From Nocardiopsis kunsanensis DSM 44524 (GTDB lineage: Bacteria; Actinomycetota; Actinomycetes; Streptosporangiales; Streptosporangiaceae): a DNA stretch of 64,000 bases. Below, piece by piece: positions 25,330 through 36,050 of this stretch. The translations under genes and the position numbers were made by a program. The DNA lies in assembly GCF_000340965.1 (NCBI RefSeq), contig NZ_ANAY01000016.1, forward strand, positions 62,001-126,000, given 5' to 3'. The notes beneath the pieces were generated by a model, which was given only the letters and a program-made list of their open reading frames with translations, had not been told where the DNA came from and ran no database searches. Position 1 is the first letter of the stretch, and each line of letters begins with the position of its first letter.

Positions 25330-25926
25330 TCAGCGGCCCCCGGTCGCGGCCGAGAGTGCGTCGGCGAAACCCATCATGGAACGCACGGCGTCGGGCCCGT
25401 CGGCCGCCTCGCTCACCCGCAGGGTGAGGGGTTCGGCGGTGACGGCACCGGTGTAGCCGTGGTCGAGCTCGCAGCTCTCGTCGGCGCAGGCGGCCGGTTC
25501 GAGGTCGATGTGGGCGACCGCGCCCCAGTTCACCGACAGGTTGACGCTGAGCACGAGCTCGCTGGGCAGACTGCCGGGTGTGTACTGGGCCGGGTTGGGC
25601 ACGACGCGGGTCAGGCCCACCGACTGGACGTTGCCGAGCTGGATGCTGTCGGTCGTGGTGGAGGCGTGCGAGGTGCCTCCGGGCTCGGCCGGAGGGTGCT
25701 CGTCGGTGTGGCAGACCACGAGCCGGGTGGCGGTCAGCAGCATCACGGTGATGTGCCGACGCATCTCCATGGCCGGATCGAAGGTCGCTTCGTGGTGTAC
25801 GACGAACGCCTCGGCACCCTCCTCACCCAGGGCATCGGCGGCCGCGTCGATGACCAGCGCGGGATAGTACCCGCTCCGTTCGATCTCCGAACGCCAGTCC
25901 GCGGAGACGGCTCGTGTTTTCCTCAT
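25330..25926 (-). CDS. DUF5998 family protein
   Basis: A 198-residue actinobacterial protein of the DUF5998 type (SGYYPALVIDAAADALGEE at the N terminus, then HHEATFDPAMEMRRHITVML). The function is unknown. The core reads as a beta-rich soluble domain, and CADESCELDHGY contains a Cys pair. It lies 65 bp after the end of the Pat-like acetyltransferase gene on the same strand, probably in one operon, as seen in other actinomycetes. Confidence 0.8.
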   Translation of the reverse strand: MRKTRAVSADWRSEIERSGYYPALVIDAAADALGEEGAEAFVVHHEATFDPAMEMRRHITVMLLTATRLVVCHTDEHPPAEPGGTSHASTTTDSIQLGNVQSVGLTRVVPNPAQYTPGSLPSELVLSVNLSVNWGAVAHIDLEPAACADESCELDHGYTGAVTAEPLTLRVSEAADGPDAVRSMMGFADALSAATGGR

Positions 25927-25991
25927 ACTCCCATCCTGCCCCCTACCGCCGACATTTTGCGACCGGGATCGGAAAAGCCCAGGCCACATGG

Positions 25992-28712
25992 TCAGAAGGT
26001 CACCCCGCGCAGACGACGCGGCCCGACGTCGGGGCGGACCTCGGGGGCCTCCCGCAACCACGCGCGCGCACCGAGCACGTGGGCGCCGGTGGCGTTGACC
26101 AGTACCGGGTCGAGGTCGATGTAGCCGATCTCGGGGAAGGCCTCCACCAGGCGCGAGACCCGGATCAGCAGCTCCTCCAGCGCTTCGACGTTGGGTTGTT
26201 CGGCCAAGGAGGTCGAGCCGGCCGGAAGCCCGAACAGCAGGGGCGCCGCACGCACCGCGTGGATGAGGTCGGCGGCGTCCATGTCGCTGAGCGGGGCCAG
26301 GCGGAAGGCCCGGTCGTCGAGGAGTTCAGCGGTCACGTCGGCCAGCCCGAAGGAGACCACCGACCCGAAGGACTGGTTGTCCCCGGCCCGGATCACCGTG
26401 GGCACGCCGGGCGCAGCCATACGCTGCACGACGAGTTCGGCCTCGCCACTGAAGCGGTCCGCCAGCGAGTTGTAGGCGCTGCGCACGTCCTCGGGGGTGC
26501 GCAGGTCGGCCCGCACGAAGGTGCCCCCGGCGCGTACCCGCAGGTCGGGGGCGTCGGCCTTGACCACCGCGGGGTACCCGAGCTGCCCGGCGGCGACGAC
26601 GGCCTCGTCGGCGGAGGAGACGGTGATGTCGGGATAGACGGCGATACCGTAGCTGGCGAGGAGGTCGCGGGCGTCCTGGCCCGGGATCGCGGTCTCCTCG
26701 TCGTAGCGGCGTTCACCCCCGAACCAGGCCACGTCCTCCTCTTGCGGGGTGCCCTTGTCCAGGGCACGGGTGATGACCGCGCGTGCGCGGGCGCGGTCGA
26801 TGTCGGGCAGTTCCGGGTGGCGTCCGGGTTTGCGGTTGCGCCACTGGGCGTAGCGCGTGGCCAGGGACAGTGCGCGGACGGCGTCCTCGGGCGCGGGGTA
26901 GGACGGCACGGACCCCTTGAGGGTCTCTCCGCTGTCACCGACGTGGCGCAGTTCCTCGGGGAGGCCCTGCCGTGCCAGGTAGGTGGTGACGATTGGTTTG
27001 TCCGCCCCCTGGGCGCGGGCCCGTAGCACCCGTGCAACGTCGTCGGAGATGGGGTGCAGGGCGGGGATGAACACGACCACGACGGAATCGACCTCGGGTG
27101 AGGACAGCGCCGCTTCCAGAGCGAGGTCGAAGTCCTTCGCGGTGGCCTGGGGGCCCAGGTTGACGGGCTCGTGCGGTTTGAGGCCCTGGCGTACGGCTGC
27201 GTCCTTGACCAGCAGCTCCAGTGAGTCGGAGTTGCCGATGATGCCCACGCGTGCCCCTTCGGGGAGCGGCTGGTAGGCGAAGACCTGGGCGGCGTCGAAC
27301 ATCTGGGTGATGTCGTCGACGCGCACCACACCGGCCTGCTGGAACAGGGACGTGACGGCGTAGTCGGGCAGGGAGAGCCCGCCGGCGGCGTGGCCGGTGG
27401 GGGTCGCCTGGGCGGAACCGCCGCTGCGTACGGCCACGAGGGGTTTCTGCTTGGCCAGGCGCCGGGCCAGACGGGTGAACTTCCGCGGGTTGCCCAGCGA
27501 CTCCAGGTACTGGAGCACGACCCCGGTGGTGGGGTCCTCCTGCCAGTACTGCATGAGGTCGTTGCCGGACACGTCGGCACGGTTGCCGGCCGAGACGAAG
27601 GTCGACAGGCCCATGCCGCGTTCGGCCACACTCTGCAGGATCGCGCGGCCCAGAGCTCCCGACTGGGAGAAGAAACCGATGGGGCCGCTGGGCGGCAGGT
27701 CGGGCGAGAGGGTGGCGTTCAGGGACACCTCGGGGTCGCTGTTGGCGATCCCGAGACAGTTGGGTCCGACCACACGCATGCCGGCGGCTCGGGCCGTGCG
27801 CACCAGTTCGTCCTGGCGGGCACGCCCCTCCGCGCCGATCTCACCGAAGCCGGAGCTGACCACGACGAGCCCGTGCACGCCCTTCTCCGCGCACTCCTCC
27901 ACGATGGGCAGGACCGAATCGGCGCGTACGGCGACCACGGCCAGGTCGACGTCGTCGGGGATGTCGCTGACCGTGGGGTAGGCACGCACGCCGGCCACGG
28001 CCTTGGCTTCGGGGTGGACGGGGTAGACGGGGCCCTGGAAGTCGCCGCCGAGCAGGTTGCGCAGGGAGCTCTGGCCGATGGTGTGGGCGGTGCGACTTGC
28101 ACCGATCACGGCGACGGACTCCGGGTAGAGCAGGCGGGCGATCGAGCGCGATTCGGCTCGCTGTTCGCGGGCCTGCATGACTTCCTTGGAGTTGTCGGTG
28201 GGCTGCAGGTCCAGCGTGAGGCGGATGACGCCTTCGTCGAAGGTCTGCTGGGCGGTGTACCCGGCTTCGCGGAAGACGTTGACCATCCTGCGGTTCTCGG
28301 GCAGGACGTCGGCGATGAAGCGGCGCACGCCCCTCTCGCGCGCGGCTGCGCCGATGTGTTCGAGCAGGACCGAGGCGAGGCCGCGGCCCTGGTGGGCGTC
28401 CTCCACCACGAAGGCGACCTCGGCCTCTTCCGGGGCGATCTTGTCGTAGCGCACCACCGCCACGAGTGAGTCGGAGATGGTGGCCACCAGCCCGACGCGG
28501 TCCTCGTAGTCGACGTTGGTGAACCGGTCGACGTCCCGGTCGGACAGTTTCGGGTAGGGCGCGAAGAACCTGTAGTAGATCGTCTCCGGCGAGAGCCGGG
28601 CGTGGAACTCGCGCAGCAGGTCGGCGTCTTCAGGGGTGATGGGGCGCATGTGCGCGGTGCCGCCGTCGGTCAACACGACGTCGGCTTCCCAGTGGTTCGG
28701 GTAGGACTGCAC
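25992..28712 (-). CDS. GNAT-acyl-CoA synthetase fusion, Pat-like protein acetyltransferase
   Basis: A 906-residue fusion. Residues 1-170 are a GNAT acetyltransferase (YYRFFAPYPKLSDRDV, DAHQGRGLASVLLEHI with the acetyl-CoA loop). The remainder is an ADP-forming acyl-CoA synthetase: a Rossmann CoA-binding domain (PESVAVIGASRTAHTIGQS), a ligase domain with the phosphorylatable His-containing segment region (GPNCLGIANS), and a C-terminal ATP-grasp domain (YPAVVKADAPDLR). In actinobacteria such Pat-like proteins acetylate lysines of acyl-CoA synthetases. Whether the synthetase part is active or regulatory is not visible. GTG at 28712 is the chosen start; DUF5998 follows. Confidence 0.86.
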   Translation of the reverse strand: MQSYPNHWEADVVLTDGGTAHMRPITPEDADLLREFHARLSPETIYYRFFAPYPKLSDRDVDRFTNVDYEDRVGLVATISDSLVAVVRYDKIAPEEAEVAFVVEDAHQGRGLASVLLEHIGAAARERGVRRFIADVLPENRRMVNVFREAGYTAQQTFDEGVIRLTLDLQPTDNSKEVMQAREQRAESRSIARLLYPESVAVIGASRTAHTIGQSSLRNLLGGDFQGPVYPVHPEAKAVAGVRAYPTVSDIPDDVDLAVVAVRADSVLPIVEECAEKGVHGLVVVSSGFGEIGAEGRARQDELVRTARAAGMRVVGPNCLGIANSDPEVSLNATLSPDLPPSGPIGFFSQSGALGRAILQSVAERGMGLSTFVSAGNRADVSGNDLMQYWQEDPTTGVVLQYLESLGNPRKFTRLARRLAKQKPLVAVRSGGSAQATPTGHAAGGLSLPDYAVTSLFQQAGVVRVDDITQMFDAAQVFAYQPLPEGARVGIIGNSDSLELLVKDAAVRQGLKPHEPVNLGPQATAKDFDLALEAALSSPEVDSVVVVFIPALHPISDDVARVLRARAQGADKPIVTTYLARQGLPEELRHVGDSGETLKGSVPSYPAPEDAVRALSLATRYAQWRNRKPGRHPELPDIDRARARAVITRALDKGTPQEEDVAWFGGERRYDEETAIPGQDARDLLASYGIAVYPDITVSSADEAVVAAGQLGYPAVVKADAPDLRVRAGGTFVRADLRTPEDVRSAYNSLADRFSGEAELVVQRMAAPGVPTVIRAGDNQSFGSVVSFGLADVTAELLDDRAFRLAPLSDMDAADLIHAVRAAPLLFGLPAGSTSLAEQPNVEALEELLIRVSRLVEAFPEIGYIDLDPVLVNATGAHVLGARAWLREAPEVRPDVGPRRLRGVTF

Positions 28713-28967
28713 GCCTGCGAGACTAGACGAAATTCGGCCGAAACTGGGGAAAGCCTTCGGGACGGGTACAAGAACACCGGACTGATCACGCAGGGTAACG
28801 GTTTTCCCGGCGATCGTCACAGGGCCGCGGTTCCTCCCGCTACGGGCCGATCATCCCCTGGACACGGCGTGTCCGGGGCGCTGTCACTTCGTTACACGTA
28901 GCTGACAGTTCACCTGTTAACGTCGTTCGGGCACAGATTCTCATAACCCTCGGCGGTGGCTGGCGAA

Positions 28968-29912
28968 ATGACACGAGTGGTCGTAATCGGTGATCTCATG
29001 ACCGATGCAGTCGCGCGCGCGTTCCACCCGTTGGCCCGCGGCAGCGACACCCCTGCATCCGTGGTCATGTACGGCGGAGGCTCGGGCGCCAACATCGCCT
29101 CGTGGCTCGCTGTGGAGGGCACCGACACGACCTTCGTAGGCCGACGCGGCTCCGACATCACCGGCCGCACCCGCGAGATGGAGCTCATGGGATACGGGCT
29201 CGACTCGCGCATGGTAATGGACCCGGAGCGCCCCACCGGCACGTGTGTGGTGATGATCACACACCGGGGCGACCGCACGATGCTCAGTGACCCCGGCGCC
29301 AATGCCCGTCTGCAACCCGAGGATCTGCCCCGCGACGTTTTCGCCCCGGACGGGCACCTGCACGTGTCCGGCTACACGCTCATCAACGAGGACTCCCGCC
29401 GTGCGGCCCGTGTCGCGCTGCGCACGGCGCAGGAGACCGGGATGTCGATCTCGGTGGACAGCGGCTCGCACGCGCCGCTCAAGCGGACCGGGGCCGAGGA
29501 GTTCCTGGAGTGGACGCAGGGTGTGCGGCTGCTCTTCGCCAACATGGACCAGGCCAAGGTACTCACCGGCCGCGAGGAGCCCGAGGACGCCGCCAAAGTA
29601 CTGACGGCGTGGTTCCCGAACGTGGTACTCAAGCTGGGTGACGAGGGCGGCCTGTGGGCGTCCAAGACCCGCGAGGGCTGTGTACGGGTCCCGGCCGAGC
29701 CGGTGGAGCCCTCCCCGGGTTCGGTCGGTGCCGGGGACGCGTTCATGGCCGGGTTTCTGCCCGCGTGGCTCCTGGGACGCCACCCCAAAGAGGCGCTCGG
29801 ACGCGCCCAGCGCCTGGCAGCTCGTGCCCTGCACCAGCCGGGTGCCCGCCCCGACCTGGGCGAGACCGAGCCGGTACGGCGCAGCGCCCCGCGCGGTCAG
29901 CGCATCCGCTGA
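28968..29912 (+). CDS. PfkB-family carbohydrate kinase
   Basis: A 314-residue ribokinase-fold sugar kinase. The N-terminal signature (GGGSGANIASWLAVEGTDTT) and the C-terminal PfkB signature with catalytic Asp (SPGSVGAGDAFMAGFLPAW) are both present. The sugar substrate is unknown. A GTG 12 bp upstream (28956) is an alternative start. It has its own promoter region (28713-28967) shared divergently with the Pat-like gene. It is convergent with recQ. Confidence 0.86.
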   Translation: MTRVVVIGDLMTDAVARAFHPLARGSDTPASVVMYGGGSGANIASWLAVEGTDTTFVGRRGSDITGRTREMELMGYGLDSRMVMDPERPTGTCVVMITHRGDRTMLSDPGANARLQPEDLPRDVFAPDGHLHVSGYTLINEDSRRAARVALRTAQETGMSISVDSGSHAPLKRTGAEEFLEWTQGVRLLFANMDQAKVLTGREEPEDAAKVLTAWFPNVVLKLGDEGGLWASKTREGCVRVPAEPVEPSPGSVGAGDAFMAGFLPAWLLGRHPKEALGRAQRLAARALHQPGARPDLGETEPVRRSAPRGQRIR

Positions 29913-30007
29913 CACCCGGCGTGCCCCTTCCCCCGGGGGCTCCCGCCGTGTTGCACACGGCCCTCGGCCGTGCCGGTACGAGGCGGTCCCGCGGGGGCCG
30001 CGCTCTC

Positions 30008-30027
30008 GCGCGCCCGTACGGGCGCGC
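30008..30027. terminator. Palindrome between convergent PfkB and RecQ genes
   Basis: GCGCGCCCGTACGGGCGCGC is a perfect 20-bp palindrome in the 203-bp gap between convergent stops. As RNA it could form a hairpin on either strand. Confidence 0.45.
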
Positions 30028-30115
30028 ACCGTCCTGCGTGTGGGAAGGGCTGGGTGGAAGAGCGGGGCACGGACCACACCCACCGGCCCTCCCCGGTCCG
30101 CTTCCCCGTGCTGGC

Positions 30116-32281
30116 TCACCCGCCGTTACCGGCGAGCGTGAGGGGCAGAACCGCCGGAGCACCGGCGCGGCGCAGCAGAGAGGCGGCCACGGTCAGGCTC
30201 CACCCCGTGTCGACGTAGTCGTCCACGAGCAGCACCGGGCCCTCCGACCGCGACGCCCGTTCGGCCGTCCCGGGCCCGAGGCGCAGGGCAGCGTGCACCT
30301 GGGCCAGGCGCAGGGCACTGTTGTGCCGGCGCTCCCCCGGCCCGGTGGCACTGCTGTACTCCAGGGAGCCGAGGGGCTGCATCCGGCCGAGGCGGGCGAT
30401 CCGTGCGGCCAGGTCGGTGATGAGGACCGGCCGGGTCACGGACGGCATCGCGGCCACGGCCACGGGGCGGTGGGCCCAGTCCCAGTCGGCCAGGACACGC
30501 ACCAGCCCTTGCAGTACCCGTTCGTTCACGGGTTCGTCCGGGGCGTCGGCTGCCAGGAGGCGGCGCAGTTCGGTCCCCCATCCGATGTCGGTGATGCGGG
30601 CCAGGGCGCGACCTTCCTCGTGGCGTTCGCCCTCGGGCACCCGTCCGCTGAGCGGGACGTCGAGCGTCTTCATCCCGGTGGGCCACTGACGGCGCACACT
30701 GATGGGTGTACCGGGACGGTCGAGCACCCCGGCAGCGGCGCTGCGCCGGTCGGGGTCGACCTCGGTGGGCCAGTACTGGCCGGTGCACACGTCGCAGCGC
30801 CCGCAGGGGCGTGCCTCGGGGTCGTCGAGCTGTGTGCGCAGGAACTCCATGCGGCACTCGGTGGCGGCGATGTAGTCGAGCATGGCCCGGCGTTCGTGTT
30901 CGCGGGCGGCCGCCACGGCGGCGTAGCGCTCCGCGTCGTAGGTCCAGGGTTTCCCGGTCCGGACCCAGCCGCCGCGCACGCGCTCCACGGCCCCGTCGAC
31001 GTCGAGGACCTTGAGCATCTGTTCCAGACGGGAGCGGCGCAGGTCGACGCGGGTCTCCAGCCGGCTGATGGAGAGGGGTTCGCCGGCTTGTCCGAGCACG
31101 TCCAGGGTCTGGCGGACGGTCTGCTCGGGCGGGAAGGACAGGCTCGCGAAGTAGTCCCAGATCCGGGTGTCCTCACGCCCGGGCAACAGCACGGCGTGGG
31201 CCCGGTCGAGCCCGCGGCCGGCGCGTCCGACCTGCTGGTAGTAGGAGATGGGTGACTGTGGCGCACCCAGGTGGACCACGAAACCGAGGTCGGGCTTGTC
31301 GAAACCCATCCCCAGAGCGCTGGTGGCGACCAGGGCCTTGACCTCGTTGGACAGGAGGGCGTCCTCGGCCTCGCGTCGCTCCTCGGGCTCGGTCCGGCCG
31401 GTGTAGGCACGCACGGCCATGCCCTGTTCGGACAGGAACCGGGCGGTCTCCAGGGCCGCGTCGACGGTGAGGGTGTAGATGATCCCGGAACCCTCGATGC
31501 GGGGGAGGTTCTCGGCCAGCCATCCGAGGCGGGCGGTGGGGTCGGGCAGTTCGGCGACGGCCAGGCTCAGGCTCTCGCGTTCGAGGGGGCCGCGCAGGAC
31601 GAGGGTCTCCTGGTGTTCGTCCCCCGAGCGCAGTTGTTCGGCGACATCGTGGGTGACCCGTTCGTTGGCGGTGGCGGTGGTGGCGAGCACGGGGATGCCG
31701 TCGGGCAGTTCGTGCAGGAGCTGGCGGATCCGCCGGTAGTCGGGGCGGAAGTCGTGGCCCCAGTCGGAGACGCAGTGCGCCTCGTCGATCACGACCAGGC
31801 CGGCACCGGCGGCGAGCTCGGGCAGGGCCCGGTCGCGGAACTCGGGGTTGTTGAGGCGCTCGGGGCTGATGAGCAGGACGTCGACGAGTCCGGCCCCGAC
31901 GTCGGCGTAGGTGGACTCCCAGTCCGTGGTGTTGGAGCTGTTGATGGTCCGGGCCCGGATGCCGGCGCGTTCAGCGGCGGCGATCTGGTTGCGCATGAGC
32001 GCCAACAACGGGGAGACGATGACGGTCGGACCGGCTCCCGCGCCCCGGCGCAGGGCGGTGGCGACGAAGTACACGGCGGACTTGCCCCACCCGGTGCGCT
32101 GCACGACAAGGGCCCGGCGCTGGTGGGCGACCAGGGCGTGGACGGCCCTCCACTGGTCCTCCCGCAACCGTGCGCCGTCCCCGGCCAGGGCACGCAGGTG
32201 CTGCTCGGCGCGCTCGCGCAGTGCGGCTCCGTCCGGGGCCGCCGGGGTGTCGTGGGTGCCGTCGTGCGTGGGGGTCCTCAT
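30116..32281 (-). CDS. RecQ-type DNA helicase fused to phosphoribosyltransferase domain
   Basis: A 721-residue protein. The SF2 helicase core includes motif I RTGWGKSAVYF (residues 62-72), the DEAH box VIDEAHCVSDWGHDFRPDY, and motif VI QQVGRAGRG. A Cys-rich zinc-binding region (CRMEF...CGRCDVC) follows. The C-terminal 200 residues end with a type I phosphoribosyltransferase PRPP motif (VLLVDDYVDTGWS) instead of the HRDC domain of RecQ. This RecQ-PRT architecture is known in actinobacteria. The PRT partner suggests a link to nucleotide sensing or salvage at damaged DNA, which is inference. Confidence 0.88.
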   Translation of the reverse strand: MRTPTHDGTHDTPAAPDGAALRERAEQHLRALAGDGARLREDQWRAVHALVAHQRRALVVQRTGWGKSAVYFVATALRRGAGAGPTVIVSPLLALMRNQIAAAERAGIRARTINSSNTTDWESTYADVGAGLVDVLLISPERLNNPEFRDRALPELAAGAGLVVIDEAHCVSDWGHDFRPDYRRIRQLLHELPDGIPVLATTATANERVTHDVAEQLRSGDEHQETLVLRGPLERESLSLAVAELPDPTARLGWLAENLPRIEGSGIIYTLTVDAALETARFLSEQGMAVRAYTGRTEPEERREAEDALLSNEVKALVATSALGMGFDKPDLGFVVHLGAPQSPISYYQQVGRAGRGLDRAHAVLLPGREDTRIWDYFASLSFPPEQTVRQTLDVLGQAGEPLSISRLETRVDLRRSRLEQMLKVLDVDGAVERVRGGWVRTGKPWTYDAERYAAVAAAREHERRAMLDYIAATECRMEFLRTQLDDPEARPCGRCDVCTGQYWPTEVDPDRRSAAAGVLDRPGTPISVRRQWPTGMKTLDVPLSGRVPEGERHEEGRALARITDIGWGTELRRLLAADAPDEPVNERVLQGLVRVLADWDWAHRPVAVAAMPSVTRPVLITDLAARIARLGRMQPLGSLEYSSATGPGERRHNSALRLAQVHAALRLGPGTAERASRSEGPVLLVDDYVDTGWSLTVAASLLRRAGAPAVLPLTLAGNGG

Positions 32282-32726
32282 GCGTTCCTTGTTACCAGAG
32301 CAGCGGGCCCGTGACCGGCTGTCCACAGGTCCGATGAGGAGCGCCACACGATCGGCCCCGGGCCAGGCAGGCAGCGGGCACAACGGTACGGACCGGCAGG
32401 ACACTCGGGGGTGACCGGACCGCCACTCTTTCCTTTCCCGGCATTGCCCTTCGTCGGCGGTGGCTGAACACTCTGCCGTCAGGGATCACATGTTGCTGTG
32501 TACCCAGCACGCACGGTCATGAGCGAAAGGAAACCGGTGTCCGTTCCCCTTGGCGGCTGAGAACCCGCCCCGGAGCACATCCCCCAGGTGTGCGGGGGTG
32601 GTTCTCGTCCCGGTCCGCTCACGGAACGAGGGCCACCGCCCATACCGGAAAAAGCCCCGCAGTCACGCGACTCACACCGGCCGGACCGGGCTCCCGCGTA
32701 CGTTCCACTCCTCGGAACAGGACAGA
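32282..32726. other. Divergent promoter region of recQ-like gene and parC
   Basis: 445 bp without a gene I can support. It must hold the start signals of both divergent genes. There is an AGGACAG site just before parC. Confidence 0.4.
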
Positions 32727-35225
32727 ATGACGTTCATGGCCCGTACTACTTCCCGTCCCCCCGAGGATCTCGCCGAGAAGATCATCGACATCGACGTCTC
32801 CGAGGAGATGCGCGGCAGCTTCCTGGAGTACGCGTACTCGGTCATCTACCAACGCGCACTGCCAGACGCCCGCGACGGCATGAAACCGGTGCAGCGGCGC
32901 ATCCTCTACCAGATGAACGAGATGGGACTGCGGCCGGACCGCGGCCACGTCAAGTGCGCCCGCGTCGTCGGTGACGTCATGGGGCGCCTGCACCCGCACG
33001 GCGACTCCGCGATCTACGACGCCCTGGTCCGGCTCAGCCAGTCCTTCGCGATGCGTGTGCCGTTGGTGGACGGCCACGGAAACTTCGGCTCCCTCGGCGG
33101 CGACGACGCCCCCGCCGCCATGCGCTACACCGAGGCGCGCATGGCCCGTCCCACACAGCTGCTGGTCGAGGGTATAGACGAGAACGTCGTCGACTTCCAG
33201 CCCAACTACGACGGGCAGGAGACCGAGCCCGAGGTTCTTCCCGCGGCTTTCCCGAACCTGCTGGTCAACGGCTCCTCCGGGATCGCCGTCGGCATGGCCA
33301 CCAACATGGCCCCCCACAACCTGGGCGAGGTCATCGCGGCCGCTCGGCACCTGGTGCTGCACCCCGACGCGACCCTCGAGGAGCTCATGGAGTTCGTCCC
33401 GGGCCCGGACCTGCCCACCGGTGGCACCATCGTGGGTCTGGACGGGGTCCGCGACGCCTACGCCCGCGGCCGCGGCAGCTTCAAGACGCGTGCGACCGTC
33501 TCCATCGAGAAGGTCTCGGCCCGCCGCACCGGCCTGGTCGTGACCGAGCTGCCCTACAACGTGGGCCCGGAGAAGGTCATCAGCCGCATCAAGGAGCTGG
33601 TGCAGGCCAAGAAGCTCCAGGGCATCTCCGACCTCAAGGACCTCACCGACCGCAACCAGGGGCTGCGCCTGGTCGTGGAGCTCAAGAACGGTTTCAACCC
33701 CGAGGCCGTTCTCGAGGAGCTGTACCGCCTGACAGCGATGGAGGAGTCCTTCGGGATCAACAACGTCGCGCTCGTCGACGGTCGGCCCCGCACCCTGGGC
33801 CTGCGCGAGCTGCTGCAGGTCTACGCCGACCACCGGCTCGACGTGGTGCGCCGCCGCAGCGAACACCGGCGGGAGAAGCGCCGCGAGCGCCTGCACCTGG
33901 TCGACGGGCTCATGGTCGCGCTGCTCGACATCGACCGTGTGATCTCCCTGATCCGCGAGGCCGACGACACGGCCGGGGCGCGTGAGGCGCTCAAGGGCGC
34001 CTACGACCTCTCCGAGGTGCAGGCCCGCTACATCCTCGACACCCCGCTGCGCCGCCTGACGCGCTTCGACCGGCTGGAGCTGGAGACCGAGCGCGACAAG
34101 TTGAACAAGGAGATCGAGGAGCTCACCTCGATCCTGGAGTCGGACAAGAAGCTGCGGCGCGTGGTCGCCAAGGAGCTCAACGCCGTCACCAAGGAGTACG
34201 CCACCCCCCGCCGCACGCAGCTGCGCGAGAACGACGGCCAGGCCCGGTCCGCGGCGATCCCTCTGGAGATGGCCGACCAACCCTGCCACGTACTCATGGG
34301 CACCGACGGCACCATCGGCCGCAGCAAGGGCGCGACCCTTCCGTCCGCCTACGAGGGCATCCGCACCAAGCACGACTCGGTCGCCACGTCGCTGCCGACC
34401 ACTTCGCGTTCGGAGATCGGTCTTGTCACCGATCTCGGACGGTTGATCCGGTTGCCGGTGGTGGAACTACCCGAAGTGCCCGACTCGGCCGAGGAGGAAC
34501 CGCCGTTGGCCTCCGGCCTTCCCGTCGAGGAGTTCGTCCAGCTGGAGGAGGACGAACGTGTGGTTTCGGTGGTGGGTGTGCACACTGACGGCCCCGGGTT
34601 CGTGCTGGGCACACGCGGCGGTGTGGTCAAGCGGGTCGCCCCGGACCAGCCGCCGAACAAGGACGACTTCGAGGTCATCGCACTCAAGGACGAGGACCGG
34701 GTCGTGGGCGCCACCCAGTTGTCCACCGGTGAGGAGGACCTCGCCTTCATCACCTCGGAGGCGCAGCTGCTACGTTTCTCCGCATCGGCGGTGCGGCCCC
34801 AGGGCCGTCCTGCCGGCGGTGTGGCCGGGATCCGGTTGACCGAGGACGCCCGGGTACTGTGGTTCGGGTCCGTGCCGAGCCCGCAGGACTCGGTGGTGGT
34901 GACGGTCTCCGGTTCGTCACAGACGTTGGACGGTACCGACGGCGGCTCGGCCAAGGTCACCCCGTTCGAGTCCTACCCCAGCAAGGGCCGGGCGACCGGC
35001 GGTGTGCGCTGTCACCGTTACCTCAAGGGCGAGGACACCTTGTTGTTCGGGTGGATCGGCCGCACCCCGGAACGTGCTTCCCGCGCCGACGGCAAGCCTG
35101 TGCGCCTGCCCGACCCGAACGACCGCCGGGACGGGTCCGGGGAGGCGATGAGGAGTCTTGTGACCTCTGCGGGGTCGGGCCAGACCGACTCCGGGATCGT
35201 GTCCGTGGAAAACCCGCCCTCCTGA
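32727..35225 (+). CDS. parC: Type IIA topoisomerase subunit A, ParC-type
   Basis: An 832-residue topoisomerase A subunit. The breakage-reunion domain is clear: [19 protein letters not shown], the quinolone-region [15 protein letters not shown], and the active-site Tyr134 in [10 protein letters not shown]. The C-terminal beta-pinwheel follows from about 500. It pairs with the ParE-like gene at 37684-39789. The C-terminal domain has no obvious GyrA box, which favours topoisomerase IV over gyrase. Start taken at ATG 32727 (ATG 32736 also possible). Confidence 0.85.
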   Translation: MTFMARTTSRPPEDLAEKIIDIDVSEEMRGSFLEYAYSVIYQRALPDARDGMKPVQRRILYQMNEMGLRPDRGHVKCARVVGDVMGRLHPHGDSAIYDALVRLSQSFAMRVPLVDGHGNFGSLGGDDAPAAMRYTEARMARPTQLLVEGIDENVVDFQPNYDGQETEPEVLPAAFPNLLVNGSSGIAVGMATNMAPHNLGEVIAAARHLVLHPDATLEELMEFVPGPDLPTGGTIVGLDGVRDAYARGRGSFKTRATVSIEKVSARRTGLVVTELPYNVGPEKVISRIKELVQAKKLQGISDLKDLTDRNQGLRLVVELKNGFNPEAVLEELYRLTAMEESFGINNVALVDGRPRTLGLRELLQVYADHRLDVVRRRSEHRREKRRERLHLVDGLMVALLDIDRVISLIREADDTAGAREALKGAYDLSEVQARYILDTPLRRLTRFDRLELETERDKLNKEIEELTSILESDKKLRRVVAKELNAVTKEYATPRRTQLRENDGQARSAAIPLEMADQPCHVLMGTDGTIGRSKGATLPSAYEGIRTKHDSVATSLPTTSRSEIGLVTDLGRLIRLPVVELPEVPDSAEEEPPLASGLPVEEFVQLEEDERVVSVVGVHTDGPGFVLGTRGGVVKRVAPDQPPNKDDFEVIALKDEDRVVGATQLSTGEEDLAFITSEAQLLRFSASAVRPQGRPAGGVAGIRLTEDARVLWFGSVPSPQDSVVVTVSGSSQTLDGTDGGSAKVTPFESYPSKGRATGGVRCHRYLKGEDTLLFGWIGRTPERASRADGKPVRLPDPNDRRDGSGEAMRSLVTSAGSGQTDSGIVSVENPPS

Positions 35226-35240
35226 CCATGCGGCGCGGCC

Positions 35241-35263
35241 ACCGGCCCGCACCGGGCCGGTGA
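35241..35263 (+). terminator. Terminator after parC
   Basis: Arms CACCGGCCC and GGGCCGGTG with a 5-nt loop, 16 bp beyond the parC stop. Confidence 0.6.
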
Positions 35264-35376
35264 CGTGCCGTAGCGTGCCGTGCGCAGGGATCCGTACGCC
35301 TGTGCACGGCCGCACGGCGCCCCGTGGTGTGCACGGCCGTGCACACCGACGACAACGACGAGGAAGGGCATCGAGA

Positions 35377-35898
35377 ATGAGCGCACCCGAAGGGGTCCCC
35401 TCCGCTTTCTCCGACGTGTTCTCGGCCAACGTCGAGTACGCCGCGAACTTCTCCCTGAACGGGCTGCAGCCCGTGGCAAAACGCGGCCTGGCTCTGGTCA
35501 CGTGTATGGACTCGCGGATCGAACCCCTGGACATGTTGGGCATGAAGCCCGGTGACGCCAAGATCCTGCGCAACGCGGGCGCCCGCGTCACGGACGACAC
35601 CCTGCGCACGCTGGTCCTGGCCGTGTACCTGCTCGGCGTGGACCGGGTACTGGTGCTGCCGCACACCCGCTGCAGGATGGCCTCCGTGGAGAACGACGAC
35701 ATGGTGCACGACCTCATCGAGGAGCAGTACGGCGTGGACACCCGGAGTCTGGAGTTCCACACCGACAACGACCAGCTGGGCGCGCTCCGCCACGACCTCG
35801 AACGCATCCGCCACCATCCGCTGCTGCCCAAGGACCTGCCCGTCACCGGCGCGGTCTACGACGTGGACACCGGCCGCGTGGCCCCCACCGGCCTCTGA
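35377..35898 (+). CDS. Beta-class carbonic anhydrase
   Basis: A 173-residue beta-carbonic anhydrase. Zinc ligands are Cys in TCMDSRI, His and Cys in PHTRCRM, with the Asp/Arg dyad in CMDSR and RNAGARV. This short form resembles small actinobacterial enzymes. It would interconvert CO2 and bicarbonate in the cytosol. ATG at 35377 precedes the conserved helices. Confidence 0.86.
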   Translation: MSAPEGVPSAFSDVFSANVEYAANFSLNGLQPVAKRGLALVTCMDSRIEPLDMLGMKPGDAKILRNAGARVTDDTLRTLVLAVYLLGVDRVLVLPHTRCRMASVENDDMVHDLIEEQYGVDTRSLEFHTDNDQLGALRHDLERIRHHPLLPKDLPVTGAVYDVDTGRVAPTGL

Positions 35899-36050
35899 GG
35901 GACCGCACGGGCCTGGAAGGACAGCACAACCACGGTGTAGGCGCTGCGGACCGCGCAGGCGGGTAGGTCCCTGGTGGGCCCGGGAATGCCGACGCCCTCC
36001 GGGCGGTTGTCGTTCCTTCCGGACGACTCCGCGTCGTCGAGAGGAGCACC

